64,000 nucleotides of DNA from Ferruginibacter sp. GTDB lineage: Bacteria > Bacteroidota > Bacteroidia > Chitinophagales > Chitinophagaceae. The position numbers and the translations under genes are program-made. The stretch covers positions 62,001 to 126,000 of the forward strand of contig JANXSK010000027.1 in the NCBI GenBank assembly GCA_025352695.1. Direction: 5' to 3'. Positions 9,728 through 19,668 of this stretch are shown piece after piece. The notes beneath the pieces were generated by a model. The model had not been told where the DNA came from and did no database searches. It saw only the letters and a program-made list of their open reading frames with translations. How positions within the stretch are numbered: the stretch's first letter is position 1; each line of letters starts with the position of its first letter.

Positions 9728-11845
9728 ATGGAAAAAGTAGAATGGAAAGTAGAAGGAATGGATTGTACAAATTGTGCACTCTCAATTTCTAAATACCTCA
9801 ATAAAGAAGGACTTAAAAATGTAAAAGTAAATTTCATTGGTGGAGAGGTAATCTTTGATTTGAATGAAGGCAAATCCAAAGCGCAATTAGCTAAAGGCAT
9901 TGCTGGTTTGGGTTATAATGTTGTTAACGAAACAAAGGAGGGTACTTCTAAGCCCCCTGCAAAACTTTTCACCAATCATCTACAAAGATTTTTATTTTGC
10001 TTACCATTTACAGCTGTGCTGATGCTGCACATGTTACCATTGCACATTCATTTTTTAATGAACCCATGGATACAATTGGCTATTTGTTTACCGGTTTACA
10101 TTGTTGGCATGGGATATTTTGGGGTTAGTGCAATTAAAAGTTTACAGGGTGGCATGCCTAATATGAATGTATTAATTGCCATTGGTGCTACCGCTGCGTT
10201 TGTATACAGCCTGATTGGAACTGTTAATAATTTTGGAATGGACTATGTATTTTATGAAACCACTGCCACCATTATCACACTCGTATTTTTGGGCGAATGG
10301 GTTGAACATAAATCTGTATCCACCACACAAAAGGAATTAAATAAATTAGCTGCGCAGCAAAAAGTAATGGCCAATATGATTGCTTTTGATGACGAGCATA
10401 AAGAAAATATTTTTCCAGTAGAAAATACACAACTGCATATAGGTGATCTTATTTTAATAAAAACAGGCGAACAGGTACCGATGGATTGCAAAATATTATG
10501 GGGTGATGCACATGTAAATGAAGCATTGTTAACAGGAGAAAGTAAGCCGGTATACAAACAAAAAAAAGACGCACTAATTGGTGGTAGCCTTTTAACAGAC
10601 GGCACCGTAAAAGCACAAGTAACTGCTACCGGAAAAGACACCGTGCTGAGTAATATTTTACATCTTGTAAAACAGGCACAAGGCGAAAAGCCACCCATTC
10701 AGCAATTGGCAGATAAAATAAGTGCGGTGTTTGTGCCCGTAGTATTGGGTATATCCGTACTTACTTTTTTAATCAATTATTTTATTGCAGATATTAATGC
10801 TACCAGTTCTTTAATGAGAAGTATTGCAGTATTGGTTATTAGCTGCCCCTGTGCCATGGGGCTAGCAACACCGGCCGCCATAGCCGTAGGATTAGGTCGT
10901 GCTGCAAAAAATGGCATTCTGTTTCGCAATGCAAAAAGTTTGGAATTATTTAAAGATATTAAAACAGTAGTTTTTGATAAAACTGGCACACTTACAAAAG
11001 GAGCATTTAAAATCGCTGGTTTTCACTCTGGTAACCTTACCGAAGATGAATTTAAACGGATTGTTTTTTCGTTGGAAAAATATTCCAATCATCCTATTGC
11101 AAAAGTTATTACCGACAACTGGAAAATAAATAATGCGATCGTATGGAAAAAAATTGAAGAAGTAAAAGGTGTTGGGGTGAAAGGCGAAGACAAGGAAGGA
11201 AATATTTATCAGTTAGGTAACAGTAATGCCGAATTGTTAATCACCCACGAAGAACCACATACAGCTTATCTGCAAAAAAATAATGAACCAATTGGATGGC
11301 TTGATTTGGAAGATGAAATAAGGGAAGAATCAAAACAGGTGATTGATTATTTGCACTCAAAAAATATTAAAACTATTTTATTAAGTGGTGATAGTTTGGA
11401 AAGATGTAAAAGAGTTGCTGATGCAGTAGGAATAGACGAAGTATATGCACAACAAAAACCGGAACAGAAATTACAGATCATTGAACAATTAAATAATGCA
11501 AACCCTACTGCAATGGTGGGTGATGGTATAAATGATGCACCTGCATTGGCCAAAGCTACTATTGGCATCTCAATGAGCGAAGCTTCACAATTAGCAATGC
11601 AAACAGCACAAGTTGTTTTGATGAATAAAGGCATTCACCATTTACCATTGGCATTGGGTTTAGGAAAACATACTTTCTTTACCATCAAACAAAATCTTTT
11701 CTGGGCATTTATATATAATATTGTTGCCATTCCAATTGCTGCTGTTGGGTTATTGCACCCGGGTGTTGCTGCATTGGCAATGGGTTTTAGCGATGTTGTA
11801 TTGGCCATTAATTCTATCAGGCTCAATTACAAGAAAGTGGTTTAA
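9728..11845 (+). CDS. copA: Heavy-metal (Cu-type) translocating P1B-ATPase
   Basis: N-terminal HMA GMDCTNCALS, SCPCAMGLATPAA transmembrane CPC motif, DKTGTLTKG, HP motif NHPIAK, GDGINDAPAL. Confidence 0.92.
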   Translation: MEKVEWKVEGMDCTNCALSISKYLNKEGLKNVKVNFIGGEVIFDLNEGKSKAQLAKGIAGLGYNVVNETKEGTSKPPAKLFTNHLQRFLFCLPFTAVLMLHMLPLHIHFLMNPWIQLAICLPVYIVGMGYFGVSAIKSLQGGMPNMNVLIAIGATAAFVYSLIGTVNNFGMDYVFYETTATIITLVFLGEWVEHKSVSTTQKELNKLAAQQKVMANMIAFDDEHKENIFPVENTQLHIGDLILIKTGEQVPMDCKILWGDAHVNEALLTGESKPVYKQKKDALIGGSLLTDGTVKAQVTATGKDTVLSNILHLVKQAQGEKPPIQQLADKISAVFVPVVLGISVLTFLINYFIADINATSSLMRSIAVLVISCPCAMGLATPAAIAVGLGRAAKNGILFRNAKSLELFKDIKTVVFDKTGTLTKGAFKIAGFHSGNLTEDEFKRIVFSLEKYSNHPIAKVITDNWKINNAIVWKKIEEVKGVGVKGEDKEGNIYQLGNSNAELLITHEEPHTAYLQKNNEPIGWLDLEDEIREESKQVIDYLHSKNIKTILLSGDSLERCKRVADAVGIDEVYAQQKPEQKLQIIEQLNNANPTAMVGDGINDAPALAKATIGISMSEASQLAMQTAQVVLMNKGIHHLPLALGLGKHTFFTIKQNLFWAFIYNIVAIPIAAVGLLHPGVAALAMGFSDVVLAINSIRLNYKKVV

Positions 11846-11868
11846 TTTCAAGCCATAATTTATTTCTT

Positions 11869-13773
11869 TTGACAATTCACGAAATACTTAAACTATATTG
11901 GGGTTACGATACTTTCAGGCCGTTGCAGGAAGATATCATTAATACTGTATTAGAGGGAAATGATACATTGGCTTTACTCCCAACTGGTGGTGGCAAATCT
12001 ATTTGTTTTCAGGTGCCAGCTTTAGCAAAAGAAGGATTGTGTTTAGTAATCAGCCCTCTGATTGCTTTGATGAAAGATCAGGTACAAAATTTAAAAAATA
12101 AAGGAATCCCTGCATTATCTATTTCGGCTGGCATGAGTTTTTTAGAAGTAAAAAAAACATTGCAAAACGCTGTTCATGGCAATTACAAATTTCTATACGT
12201 GTCCCCTGAGCGACTGGAAACAAATTTATTTTTAGAATATTTACCTGCAATGAATATAAACCTCGTTGCTGTAGATGAGGCACATTGTATCTCTCAATGG
12301 GGATACGACTTTAGGCCACCCTACATGCGCATAGCATTGTTGCGGGAATACCTGAAAGAAACGCCTATCCTTGCTTTAACAGCTTCCGCTACCGCAACTG
12401 TTCAGGATGATATTTGTACAAATTTAGCTTTTTCAAAAAAACAGTTACGCTTTCAGCAATCCTTTGAACGGGCCAATCTCTCTTACAGTGTTTTTAATGT
12501 TGCCAGCAAACAAAATAAATTATTGGAAATATTAAACAATGTAAAAGGCAGTGCCATTGTATATTGCAAAAGCCGCAGGCATACTAAAGATATTACCGAT
12601 CTATTATTACTCAATAATATTAATGCCAGTTATTACCATGCAGGTTTAACTACCGATGAAAGAAATAAGCGCCAGGAAGCCTGGATAAATAACACGACAA
12701 GGGTAATAGTAAGCACCAATGCCTTTGGTATGGGCATAGATAAAGCAACTGTAAGGGTAGTAGTACATTACGACGTGCCCTACTGCTTAGAAAATTATTA
12801 CCAGGAAGCCGGACGTGCTGGCCGGGATGGCAAAAGAGCTTATGCAGTGTCATTGTTTAATAACAGGGAGTTACAAGATTTAAAATTACAATCGGCTATA
12901 CGTTATCCTAACAAAGAAGAAATAAAAAAAGTATATGCCGCTATAATGAATTACCTGCAAGTTGCTGCCGGTAGTGGCGAAGGAGTTAGTTTTGATTTTG
13001 ATTTATCTGCTTTTACAGCTGCATTTAAAATAAATATTCTTACCAGCACTTATTCGATAAAAACATTGGAGCAGGAAGAAATACTCCAGTTTAATGAGGT
13101 TTTTTTTAAAAACTCAACACTGGTATTTAATTGTGATAAAGAACAATTAGTAGCATTTGAACAACAATACCCACAATTTGAAGCCGTGATTAAAGGTTTA
13201 TTGCGTTCTTACGAAGGCATCTTTGATTTTCCCGCTGCCATTTATGAATCACAACTTGCAAAATTCATTCAAAAAAAATTGCCGGAATTATTGAAAGAAT
13301 TAAAACAACTCCATCAATTGGGAATAGTTGACTATACGCCACAAAAAGATAAACCACAAATTACACTTTTGCAAAATAGAATGTACGCTGATAGTTTTGT
13401 AATTAATCTAACCAATTATTTAAAGCGTAAGCAAAACTTCGAAAAACGAATAGACTCAATTTATAATTATATCCAACAAACAACTATTTGCAGAAGCCGA
13501 CTGATTGCAGCATATTTTAACGACCTCGCTATAAAAGAATGCGGTATTTGCGATAATTGTATCAACCAAAATGATTTAGTGATTGATGTTGAAGAGTTTG
13601 AAACAATTGCAGCGAGCATATTTAAACAGTTAGCCAAAAAGCCTTTACTACCTGCTGAGTTAATAAAAAAGTTAGCCGATATTAAAAAGGAGAAATTCTG
13701 GAAAGTAATGGATTATTTACAGGCGGAAAATAAGATTAATTTTAATAAAGAGGGTAAAATGCAAAAAATATAA
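11869..13773 (+). CDS. recQ: ATP-dependent DNA helicase RecQ
   Basis: LLPTGGGKSICFQVPAL, VDEAHCISQWGYDFRPPY, GMGIDKATVRVVVHYD, QEAGRAGRDG, zinc motif CGICDNC; apparent TTG start. Confidence 0.93.
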   Translation: MTIHEILKLYWGYDTFRPLQEDIINTVLEGNDTLALLPTGGGKSICFQVPALAKEGLCLVISPLIALMKDQVQNLKNKGIPALSISAGMSFLEVKKTLQNAVHGNYKFLYVSPERLETNLFLEYLPAMNINLVAVDEAHCISQWGYDFRPPYMRIALLREYLKETPILALTASATATVQDDICTNLAFSKKQLRFQQSFERANLSYSVFNVASKQNKLLEILNNVKGSAIVYCKSRRHTKDITDLLLLNNINASYYHAGLTTDERNKRQEAWINNTTRVIVSTNAFGMGIDKATVRVVVHYDVPYCLENYYQEAGRAGRDGKRAYAVSLFNNRELQDLKLQSAIRYPNKEEIKKVYAAIMNYLQVAAGSGEGVSFDFDLSAFTAAFKINILTSTYSIKTLEQEEILQFNEVFFKNSTLVFNCDKEQLVAFEQQYPQFEAVIKGLLRSYEGIFDFPAAIYESQLAKFIQKKLPELLKELKQLHQLGIVDYTPQKDKPQITLLQNRMYADSFVINLTNYLKRKQNFEKRIDSIYNYIQQTTICRSRLIAAYFNDLAIKECGICDNCINQNDLVIDVEEFETIAASIFKQLAKKPLLPAELIKKLADIKKEKFWKVMDYLQAENKINFNKEGKMQKI

Positions 13774-13937
13774 TAAACTATAAAGTGTTTAATATAAAAA
13801 AAATTGATCCGTGTTATTGCTTTCTTGAGTCAAATTTAGAGTATCATTCAGGTGATCATTTTATCACTTTGAGTAAGCACTTTTGGAAATGTTAAAAATT
13901 TTGTTACTATTAAAAAGGGAGGTGATTTTAAAATAAA

Positions 13938-14040
13938 AAGGGACCAAGATAGAAATCTAGTCCCGCTTTAAAATCCAATATCCTATGAAAAACCGAAACG
14001 AAGATAGGGGGTTATATATTACGATACAAGCTTTTTTATA
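13938..14040. other. Unassigned noncoding hairpin element (GGGAC..GTCCC) followed by CCAATATCCTATGAAAAACC
   Basis: Inverted repeat gggac-caagatagaaatcta-gtccc in a 500-bp gap; no long ORF; poly-T follows on the minus strand. Confidence 0.4.
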
Positions 14041-14280
14041 AATATTTCAGAAAATTTTATCCCATTATAAAAGTAGATTTAACAATTAATGAATAGTTAA
14101 ATGAATGGTTATCAGTTTTTTAAATACCAAATTAATATTTTACTTTTTCTTCAACTATAGTAAATACCATTAGCTTAGTTACCAAACATATTATAAAAAA
14201 TTTATTTTGTATTCTAAATAAGCCAAATTCTTTTTAAAAGGTTAAGTTTAAAAAATGGTAGTTGCCATTTGAAGGTAAGT

Positions 14281-15828
14281 TTAAAACCAACTTCCATTTT
14301 TTTTAGTACTTCTACCTCCCATACCTAGTGCACCCAATAGGGATCTAATAATAGTATTACCTGCTGTACGTGCCATACTTTTTACAACGGTATTATTAGC
14401 AAATTTTTCTAAAGTAGATTCTTCCTCTTTGGCTGGTTTTTTATCGGCAGCTTGCTGAGCTGTTTTATCTGCAGCCGCTTCTAATTTTGCGGTTAATATT
14501 TCATATGCACTTTCACTGTCAATTACCTGATTGTATTTTGCCGCCAATTTAGATTTTTCTACAAGATTACTAATTTCTGAATCTGTCAATATATCCATCC
14601 TGCTTCTTGGCGAACATAACATTACATGCGCCAATGGCGTGGGAATACCTTTTTCATTCAACAAAGTTATCAAAGCTTCCCCTATCCCTAACTGCGTTAT
14701 CAGGTCTTCTGTTTTGTAAAAATCTGTTTCGGGGTAATTCTCTGCTGTTTGTTTAATTACTTTTCTATCGGCAGCTGTAAAAGCCCGCAAAGCATGTTGA
14801 ACTTTTAAACCAAGCTGTGCTAAAACACTGGCGGGCACATCCATTGGATTTTGTGTACAAAAGAAAATACCGATTCCCTTTGATCGAATTAATTTTACAA
14901 TAGTTTCAATTTGTTGTAATAACGCTTCGCTGGCTTCCTGAAAAATAAGGTGCGCCTCATCAATAAACAACACCAGTTTAGGCTTATCCAAATCACCTTC
15001 CTCCGGACAAACCGCATAAAGTTCTGCCAGCATTTGCAACATAAATGTTGAAAACAACTTTGGCCTATCCTGCAAATCAGTCACTCTTAACACATTAATT
15101 ATACCTCTTCCTTTATCATCTATCCGCATTAAATCTTCTACTTCAAAACTTTTTTCGCCAAAAAAAACATCTGCACCCTGTTGTTGCAGTTCAATCACTT
15201 TCCGCAATATGGTACCAGTGCTGGTTGTTGAAATTTTACCATAGGTTTTCTCAATTTCAACCTTTCCTTCATCCCCAATATATTGTAAAACTTTTATAAA
15301 ATCCTTTAGGTCTAATAAAGGAAGTTTTAAATCATCACAATACTTAAATATCATTGCTATCACGCCGCCTTGTGTATCATTTAATCCCAAAATTTTGGAT
15401 AATAAAACCGGGCCAAACTCACTCACTGTTGCCTTTAACCTAACGCCTTTCCGGTCGCTTAAAGTCATTAATTCTGCTGTAAATTGTTCCGGCTTATACT
15501 CCATATTTATTTTTTGGTATCGGTCTTTTACTATATCATTAACAGCGCCTACAGCCGCAATACCACTTAAATCTCCCTTTATATCCATTAATAAAACAGG
15601 CACACTTGCATCACTCAAAAATTCACTAATCATTTGCAGGGTTTTGGTTTTACCCGTACCTGTAGCACCTGCAATGAGCCCATGACGGTTCATCGTTTTT
15701 AAGGGAAGGTAAATTTCTGCATCAGCTATAACTTCTCCATCTAAAATAGCAGCTCCGATTTTTACGCTTTCTCCTTTAAAAGTATAACCACCTTTAATTG
15801 CCTGTATAAATTCATCCTTTTTTGCCAT
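14281..15828 (-). CDS. HerA-like / DUF853 (YjgR-type) helicase-related ATPase
   Basis: IAGATGTGKTKTLQMISEFLSDASVPVLLMDIKGDLSG, LVLFIDEAHLIFQEA, FFCTQNPMDVPASVLAQLGLKVQHALRAFT; ATG 15828 (MAKKDEFIQ) preferred over 15885. Confidence 0.88.
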   Translation of the reverse strand: MAKKDEFIQAIKGGYTFKGESVKIGAAILDGEVIADAEIYLPLKTMNRHGLIAGATGTGKTKTLQMISEFLSDASVPVLLMDIKGDLSGIAAVGAVNDIVKDRYQKINMEYKPEQFTAELMTLSDRKGVRLKATVSEFGPVLLSKILGLNDTQGGVIAMIFKYCDDLKLPLLDLKDFIKVLQYIGDEGKVEIEKTYGKISTTSTGTILRKVIELQQQGADVFFGEKSFEVEDLMRIDDKGRGIINVLRVTDLQDRPKLFSTFMLQMLAELYAVCPEEGDLDKPKLVLFIDEAHLIFQEASEALLQQIETIVKLIRSKGIGIFFCTQNPMDVPASVLAQLGLKVQHALRAFTAADRKVIKQTAENYPETDFYKTEDLITQLGIGEALITLLNEKGIPTPLAHVMLCSPRSRMDILTDSEISNLVEKSKLAAKYNQVIDSESAYEILTAKLEAAADKTAQQAADKKPAKEEESTLEKFANNTVVKSMARTAGNTIIRSLLGALGMGGRSTKKNGSWF

Positions 15829-15975
15829 GATAATTTTTTTTACAAGATACAAATGGTGTTGGAATAGTTGACATTCTTTTTCCAATAAATATTATTAAAC
15901 CGGGCACTTTTCAATATAGTAATTTACCGTTTATAAATTATTTATTCATAAGTAAATAGTACGTAAATAACTGCC

Positions 15976-15983
15976 TAAATTTG
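15976..15983 (+). promoter_or_regulatory. candidate -7 box TAAATTTG
   Basis: TAnnTTTG match 19 nt upstream of M16 peptidase ATG; no clear -33 element. Confidence 0.35.
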
Positions 15984-16002
15984 GCATTCAATCAAAAAAA
16001 AT

Positions 16003-17310
16003 ATGAAAAAAAGAATCTTTTACCTTTTTCTGATGGTGACTACCGTTTCAGCCAAAGCTCAAAAAGTAGCTTATACTGAATATACTTTAAAAAATGGTTT
16101 GCAGGTGATTTTACACCAGGATAAAACGGCACCCGTAGTTGCAGTATCTGTAATGTATCATGTTGGCAGTAAAGATGAACAAAGCAACAGAACAGGCTTT
16201 GCGCATTTTTTTGAACACTTGCTTTTTGAAGGAAGCGATAACATTAAGCGTGGAGAATTTATGAAAATAGTTAGTAGCAATGGAGGACAAAACAATGCCA
16301 ATACCACTCAGGACCGAACTTTTTATTACGAAGTATTTCCATCAAACCAGTTAGCTACCGGCATTTGGTTAGAAAGCGAACGCATGCTGCACCCTGTAAT
16401 AAACGAAGTAGGTGTAAAGACACAAAATGAAGTAGTTAAGGAAGAAAAAAGACTGCGGATAGATAACCAGCCATATGGTAATTTTTTAAGCGAAATAATG
16501 AAACGCCTGTTTACCAAACATCCATACAATTGGGTAACCATTGGAAGTATGGCAGATCTTGATGCTGCTACATTAGATGAATTTAAAGCCTTTAATAAAA
16601 AATATTACACACCCGTTAATTCAGTTTTAGTAATTGCAGGTGATATTGATATTTTAAAAACAAAGGCATTGGTAGAAAATTATTTTGCAGATATTCCATC
16701 AGGAATGCCGGTTACAAGAACAACTGCAAAAGAAGAACCTATTACCAAAGAAATGATTGATACCGCCTACGACAGCAATATCCAGATACCTGCAATTTTA
16801 GCAGCTTATAGAGTGCCAGGTGAAACAAGTAAAGAATCGAAAGCACTTGAGATGGCCTCCGCTGTATTAAGCCAGGGTAACAGCAGCCGCATGTTTAAAA
16901 AAATGGTGGACGAGAAAAAGAATTCCTTACAGGTTGGCTCATTTAATTATTCATTAGAAGATTATGGTGCTTATATAACGTATGCATTACCTAATAATGA
17001 TACTCCTTTGGATACCTTATTAAAAGATATGGATGAAGAAATAGTTAAACTACAAACTACTCTGATATCTGAAGGGGAATTTACCAAATTACAAAACCAG
17101 TTTGAAAATGATTTTATTGGTAAAAACAGTAAAATGTTAGGTGTTGCGGAAAACCTTGCAAATGGCTATACCTTTTATAAAAACACCAATAACATCAATA
17201 CCGAATTAGAGGAAATTAGAAAAATAACCCGTCAGGATATTCAAGATGTCGCAAAAAAATACCTTAATAAAAATCAACGGGTAGTATTATATTATCTGCC
17301 TAAAAAATAA
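16003..17310 (+). CDS. M16 family zinc metallopeptidase (catalytic type)
   Basis: Signal peptide; HFFEHLLFEGS = HxxEH zinc motif; NEVVKEEKR. Confidence 0.92.
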   Translation: MKKRIFYLFLMVTTVSAKAQKVAYTEYTLKNGLQVILHQDKTAPVVAVSVMYHVGSKDEQSNRTGFAHFFEHLLFEGSDNIKRGEFMKIVSSNGGQNNANTTQDRTFYYEVFPSNQLATGIWLESERMLHPVINEVGVKTQNEVVKEEKRLRIDNQPYGNFLSEIMKRLFTKHPYNWVTIGSMADLDAATLDEFKAFNKKYYTPVNSVLVIAGDIDILKTKALVENYFADIPSGMPVTRTTAKEEPITKEMIDTAYDSNIQIPAILAAYRVPGETSKESKALEMASAVLSQGNSSRMFKKMVDEKKNSLQVGSFNYSLEDYGAYITYALPNNDTPLDTLLKDMDEEIVKLQTTLISEGEFTKLQNQFENDFIGKNSKMLGVAENLANGYTFYKNTNNINTELEEIRKITRQDIQDVAKKYLNKNQRVVLYYLPKK

Positions 17311-17365
17311 TTCAGGTTTTCTTTTTTATCATTATCTACATACTACATCGCATAAAATATATTAA

Positions 17366-19462
17366 ATGAAAAAAGTAATTATAGTTGCATTGAGTGTTGT
17401 TTTTTTACAGCATGGGTTTGCACAAATAAAAGTTGACAGATCAAAAAAACCTTCAGCCGGAGCAGCTCCCATAATTTCAATAAAAGATCCTGTGCAATTT
17501 ACCCTGCTAAATGGAATGACTATTTTAGTAGTTGAAAATCATAAACTACCTAAAATTAGCGCCTCACTAAATATTGACGCAGGCCCTATTATGGAAGGTA
17601 AAAAAGCAGGTCTTGTAGATTTAATGGGACAGATGCTTGGTGAAGGAACCACCACTTTGCCTAAAGATAAGTTTGACGAAGCCGTTGATATAATTGGCGC
17701 AGAAGTACATCTGTATTCCGGAGGAGGTGCTGCAAGTGCCCTTACAAGATACTTTGAAAAAGCATTTAATTTAATGGCAGATGGAATAAAAAATCCTGCT
17801 TTTCCTGAAGTTTCGTTTGATAAATTAAAGTCATTTACATTAACCGGTTTAAAGGCAAATGAAAAAAGTGCACCAGCAATTGCTGCAAGGGTTAACAGTG
17901 CGTTGAGCTTTGGCAAGCAAACGCCGCAGGGTGAATTTACAACTGAGGAAACTGTGAAAGCTCTTACTTTAAATGATGTTAAAAACGCTTATAAAAACTA
18001 TATTACGCCATCCCGTTCTTATTTAACTTTTGTAGGTGACATTACACCAGAACTAGCGAGAACCCTTGCTACAAAGGCATTTGGCAGTTGGACAGGAAAA
18101 AAAATAACCTTACCTACTTTTCCACTTGTTGCAAATCCTGCTAAAACAGAAATTGATTTTGTAGACGTTCCAACTGCAGTACAGGGCGAATTAAACATTG
18201 GTAACCTTATAAATAATCCAATGAATAATAAAGATTATCATGCTTTATTATTAGCCAACCAAATATTAGGAGGTGGTGCCGAAAGTAAATTATTTATGAA
18301 CCTTAGAGAAAAACATGGTTTTACTTATGGCAGTTATTCAAGAGTTGGTAGTGGCCGTTTTCAAAGTTTGTTCACTGCAAGTGCAGCAGTACGATCTGAT
18401 AAAGTAGATAGTGCAGCTGCAGAAATATTTAGAGAAATATTAAACATGAGAGATGGAAAAATAACACAGGAAGAATTAGATATTGCCAAAGCAAAATACA
18501 ATGGCTCTTTTGCATTAGGTATGGAAGACCCTGCACGTACTGCTACTTATGCATCCAATATTTTAATCAATAATTTACCAAAAGATTTTTATAGAACGTA
18601 TCTGCAAAAAATAAATAGTGTAAGTTTAAATGATTTAAAAAGTGTTGCTAAAAAGTATTTTAATGAAAGTAATTCAAGGATTGTTATTGTTGGTAACGGG
18701 GCTGTTATTTTACCTAAGTTAATGAGGTTGGGTTACGCAATAAAAAAATACGATCGGTACGCTGATCCTGTTATTGAAAAAACAAACGATGTTAAAGTTG
18801 CTGAATCAGCTAAAACAACCAACAACATTTCTGTATACGAAATAGTAGAAAGCTATTTAAAAGCCATTGGCGGCAAAGAAGAAATAAAAAAGATTAATAC
18901 CATTTCATCAACCATTGGTTTGGAAATGATGGGTAGAACTTTTGAGGGAGCAGACAAGCGAATGAATCCCAATAAACAGTTTACTGAATTAAAAATGGGT
19001 ACGGTAACAGTTATGAAACAGGTATTTGATGGTGGTAAAGGATTTCAACAACAAGGACCTCAAAAAAAGGAAATGACTGAACAGGAAATTAAAACTGCAC
19101 AGGATGATAAAGGTATAATTCCTCAATTATATTATGTTAGCAACTCCGAATTTAAAACAGATTATCTCGGTATTGGAAAAGTGAATGATGAAGAAACCTA
19201 TCGCATGAAAGTGATCATGCCAAGTGGCAAATTATCTATTCAGGAATATTCAATAAAATCAGGATTGCTGCTTAAAGAAGAAAACACTTCAAAAAATGCA
19301 GATCAGGATGTAGTAGAAACAATTGAATATAAAGACTACAAAAAAGTGGGGAATATTTTACTACCTTCTGAAGTTACAAGAACTGCAGGTGGCCAGGAGT
19401 TTACTATTAAATATACGGATATTAAATTAAACGAAGGTGTAACAGATACAGACTTTAAATAA
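17366..19462 (+). CDS. M16 family peptidase-like protein lacking HxxEH, with C-terminal lipoprotein-sorting-like domain
   Basis: FTLLNGMTILVVENHKLPKISASLNIDAG, GLVDLMGQMLGEGT in place of HxxEH, M16 C-terminal-type region, then VESYLKAIGGKEEIKKINTISSTIGLEMMG extension. Confidence 0.85.
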   Translation: MKKVIIVALSVVFLQHGFAQIKVDRSKKPSAGAAPIISIKDPVQFTLLNGMTILVVENHKLPKISASLNIDAGPIMEGKKAGLVDLMGQMLGEGTTTLPKDKFDEAVDIIGAEVHLYSGGGAASALTRYFEKAFNLMADGIKNPAFPEVSFDKLKSFTLTGLKANEKSAPAIAARVNSALSFGKQTPQGEFTTEETVKALTLNDVKNAYKNYITPSRSYLTFVGDITPELARTLATKAFGSWTGKKITLPTFPLVANPAKTEIDFVDVPTAVQGELNIGNLINNPMNNKDYHALLLANQILGGGAESKLFMNLREKHGFTYGSYSRVGSGRFQSLFTASAAVRSDKVDSAAAEIFREILNMRDGKITQEELDIAKAKYNGSFALGMEDPARTATYASNILINNLPKDFYRTYLQKINSVSLNDLKSVAKKYFNESNSRIVIVGNGAVILPKLMRLGYAIKKYDRYADPVIEKTNDVKVAESAKTTNNISVYEIVESYLKAIGGKEEIKKINTISSTIGLEMMGRTFEGADKRMNPNKQFTELKMGTVTVMKQVFDGGKGFQQQGPQKKEMTEQEIKTAQDDKGIIPQLYYVSNSEFKTDYLGIGKVNDEETYRMKVIMPSGKLSIQEYSIKSGLLLKEENTSKNADQDVVETIEYKDYKKVGNILLPSEVTRTAGGQEFTIKYTDIKLNEGVTDTDFK

Positions 19463-19481
19463 AAAATAATAAAATTTTGAG

Positions 19482-19511
19482 CAGCCATCTTTTAGCAAGA
19501 TGGCTGTTTTT
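19482..19511 (+). terminator. Rho-independent terminator after M16 gene pair
   Basis: 9-bp perfect stem CAGCCATCT-tttagca-AGATGGCTG followed by TTTTT. Confidence 0.85.
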
Positions 19512-19668
19512 AGTTAAATGTATTCTCTAAAAAAAACAAAAAAGTACCTATATTTTTTCTGTTGTAGATTTGTAAAACAATTTTAAAAAAGACCTTTAAC
19601 AAAAAAATAGGCATTAAATTAGCTACATTTAATTTGAATTAATTTTTTTTGCCACTAAACTTTAAACC

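Noticed and set aside
9688-9900. Minus-strand ORF 9688..9900 and the N-terminal extension of tsaE to 9785
   Set aside because: They run antisense over the start of the copper ATPase gene; the tsaE start at 9665 is better supported by family and promoter position.
10252-10698. 148-aa antisense ORF inside copA
   Set aside because: Codon-shadow ORF of a well-supported P-type ATPase; no signal or domain evidence.
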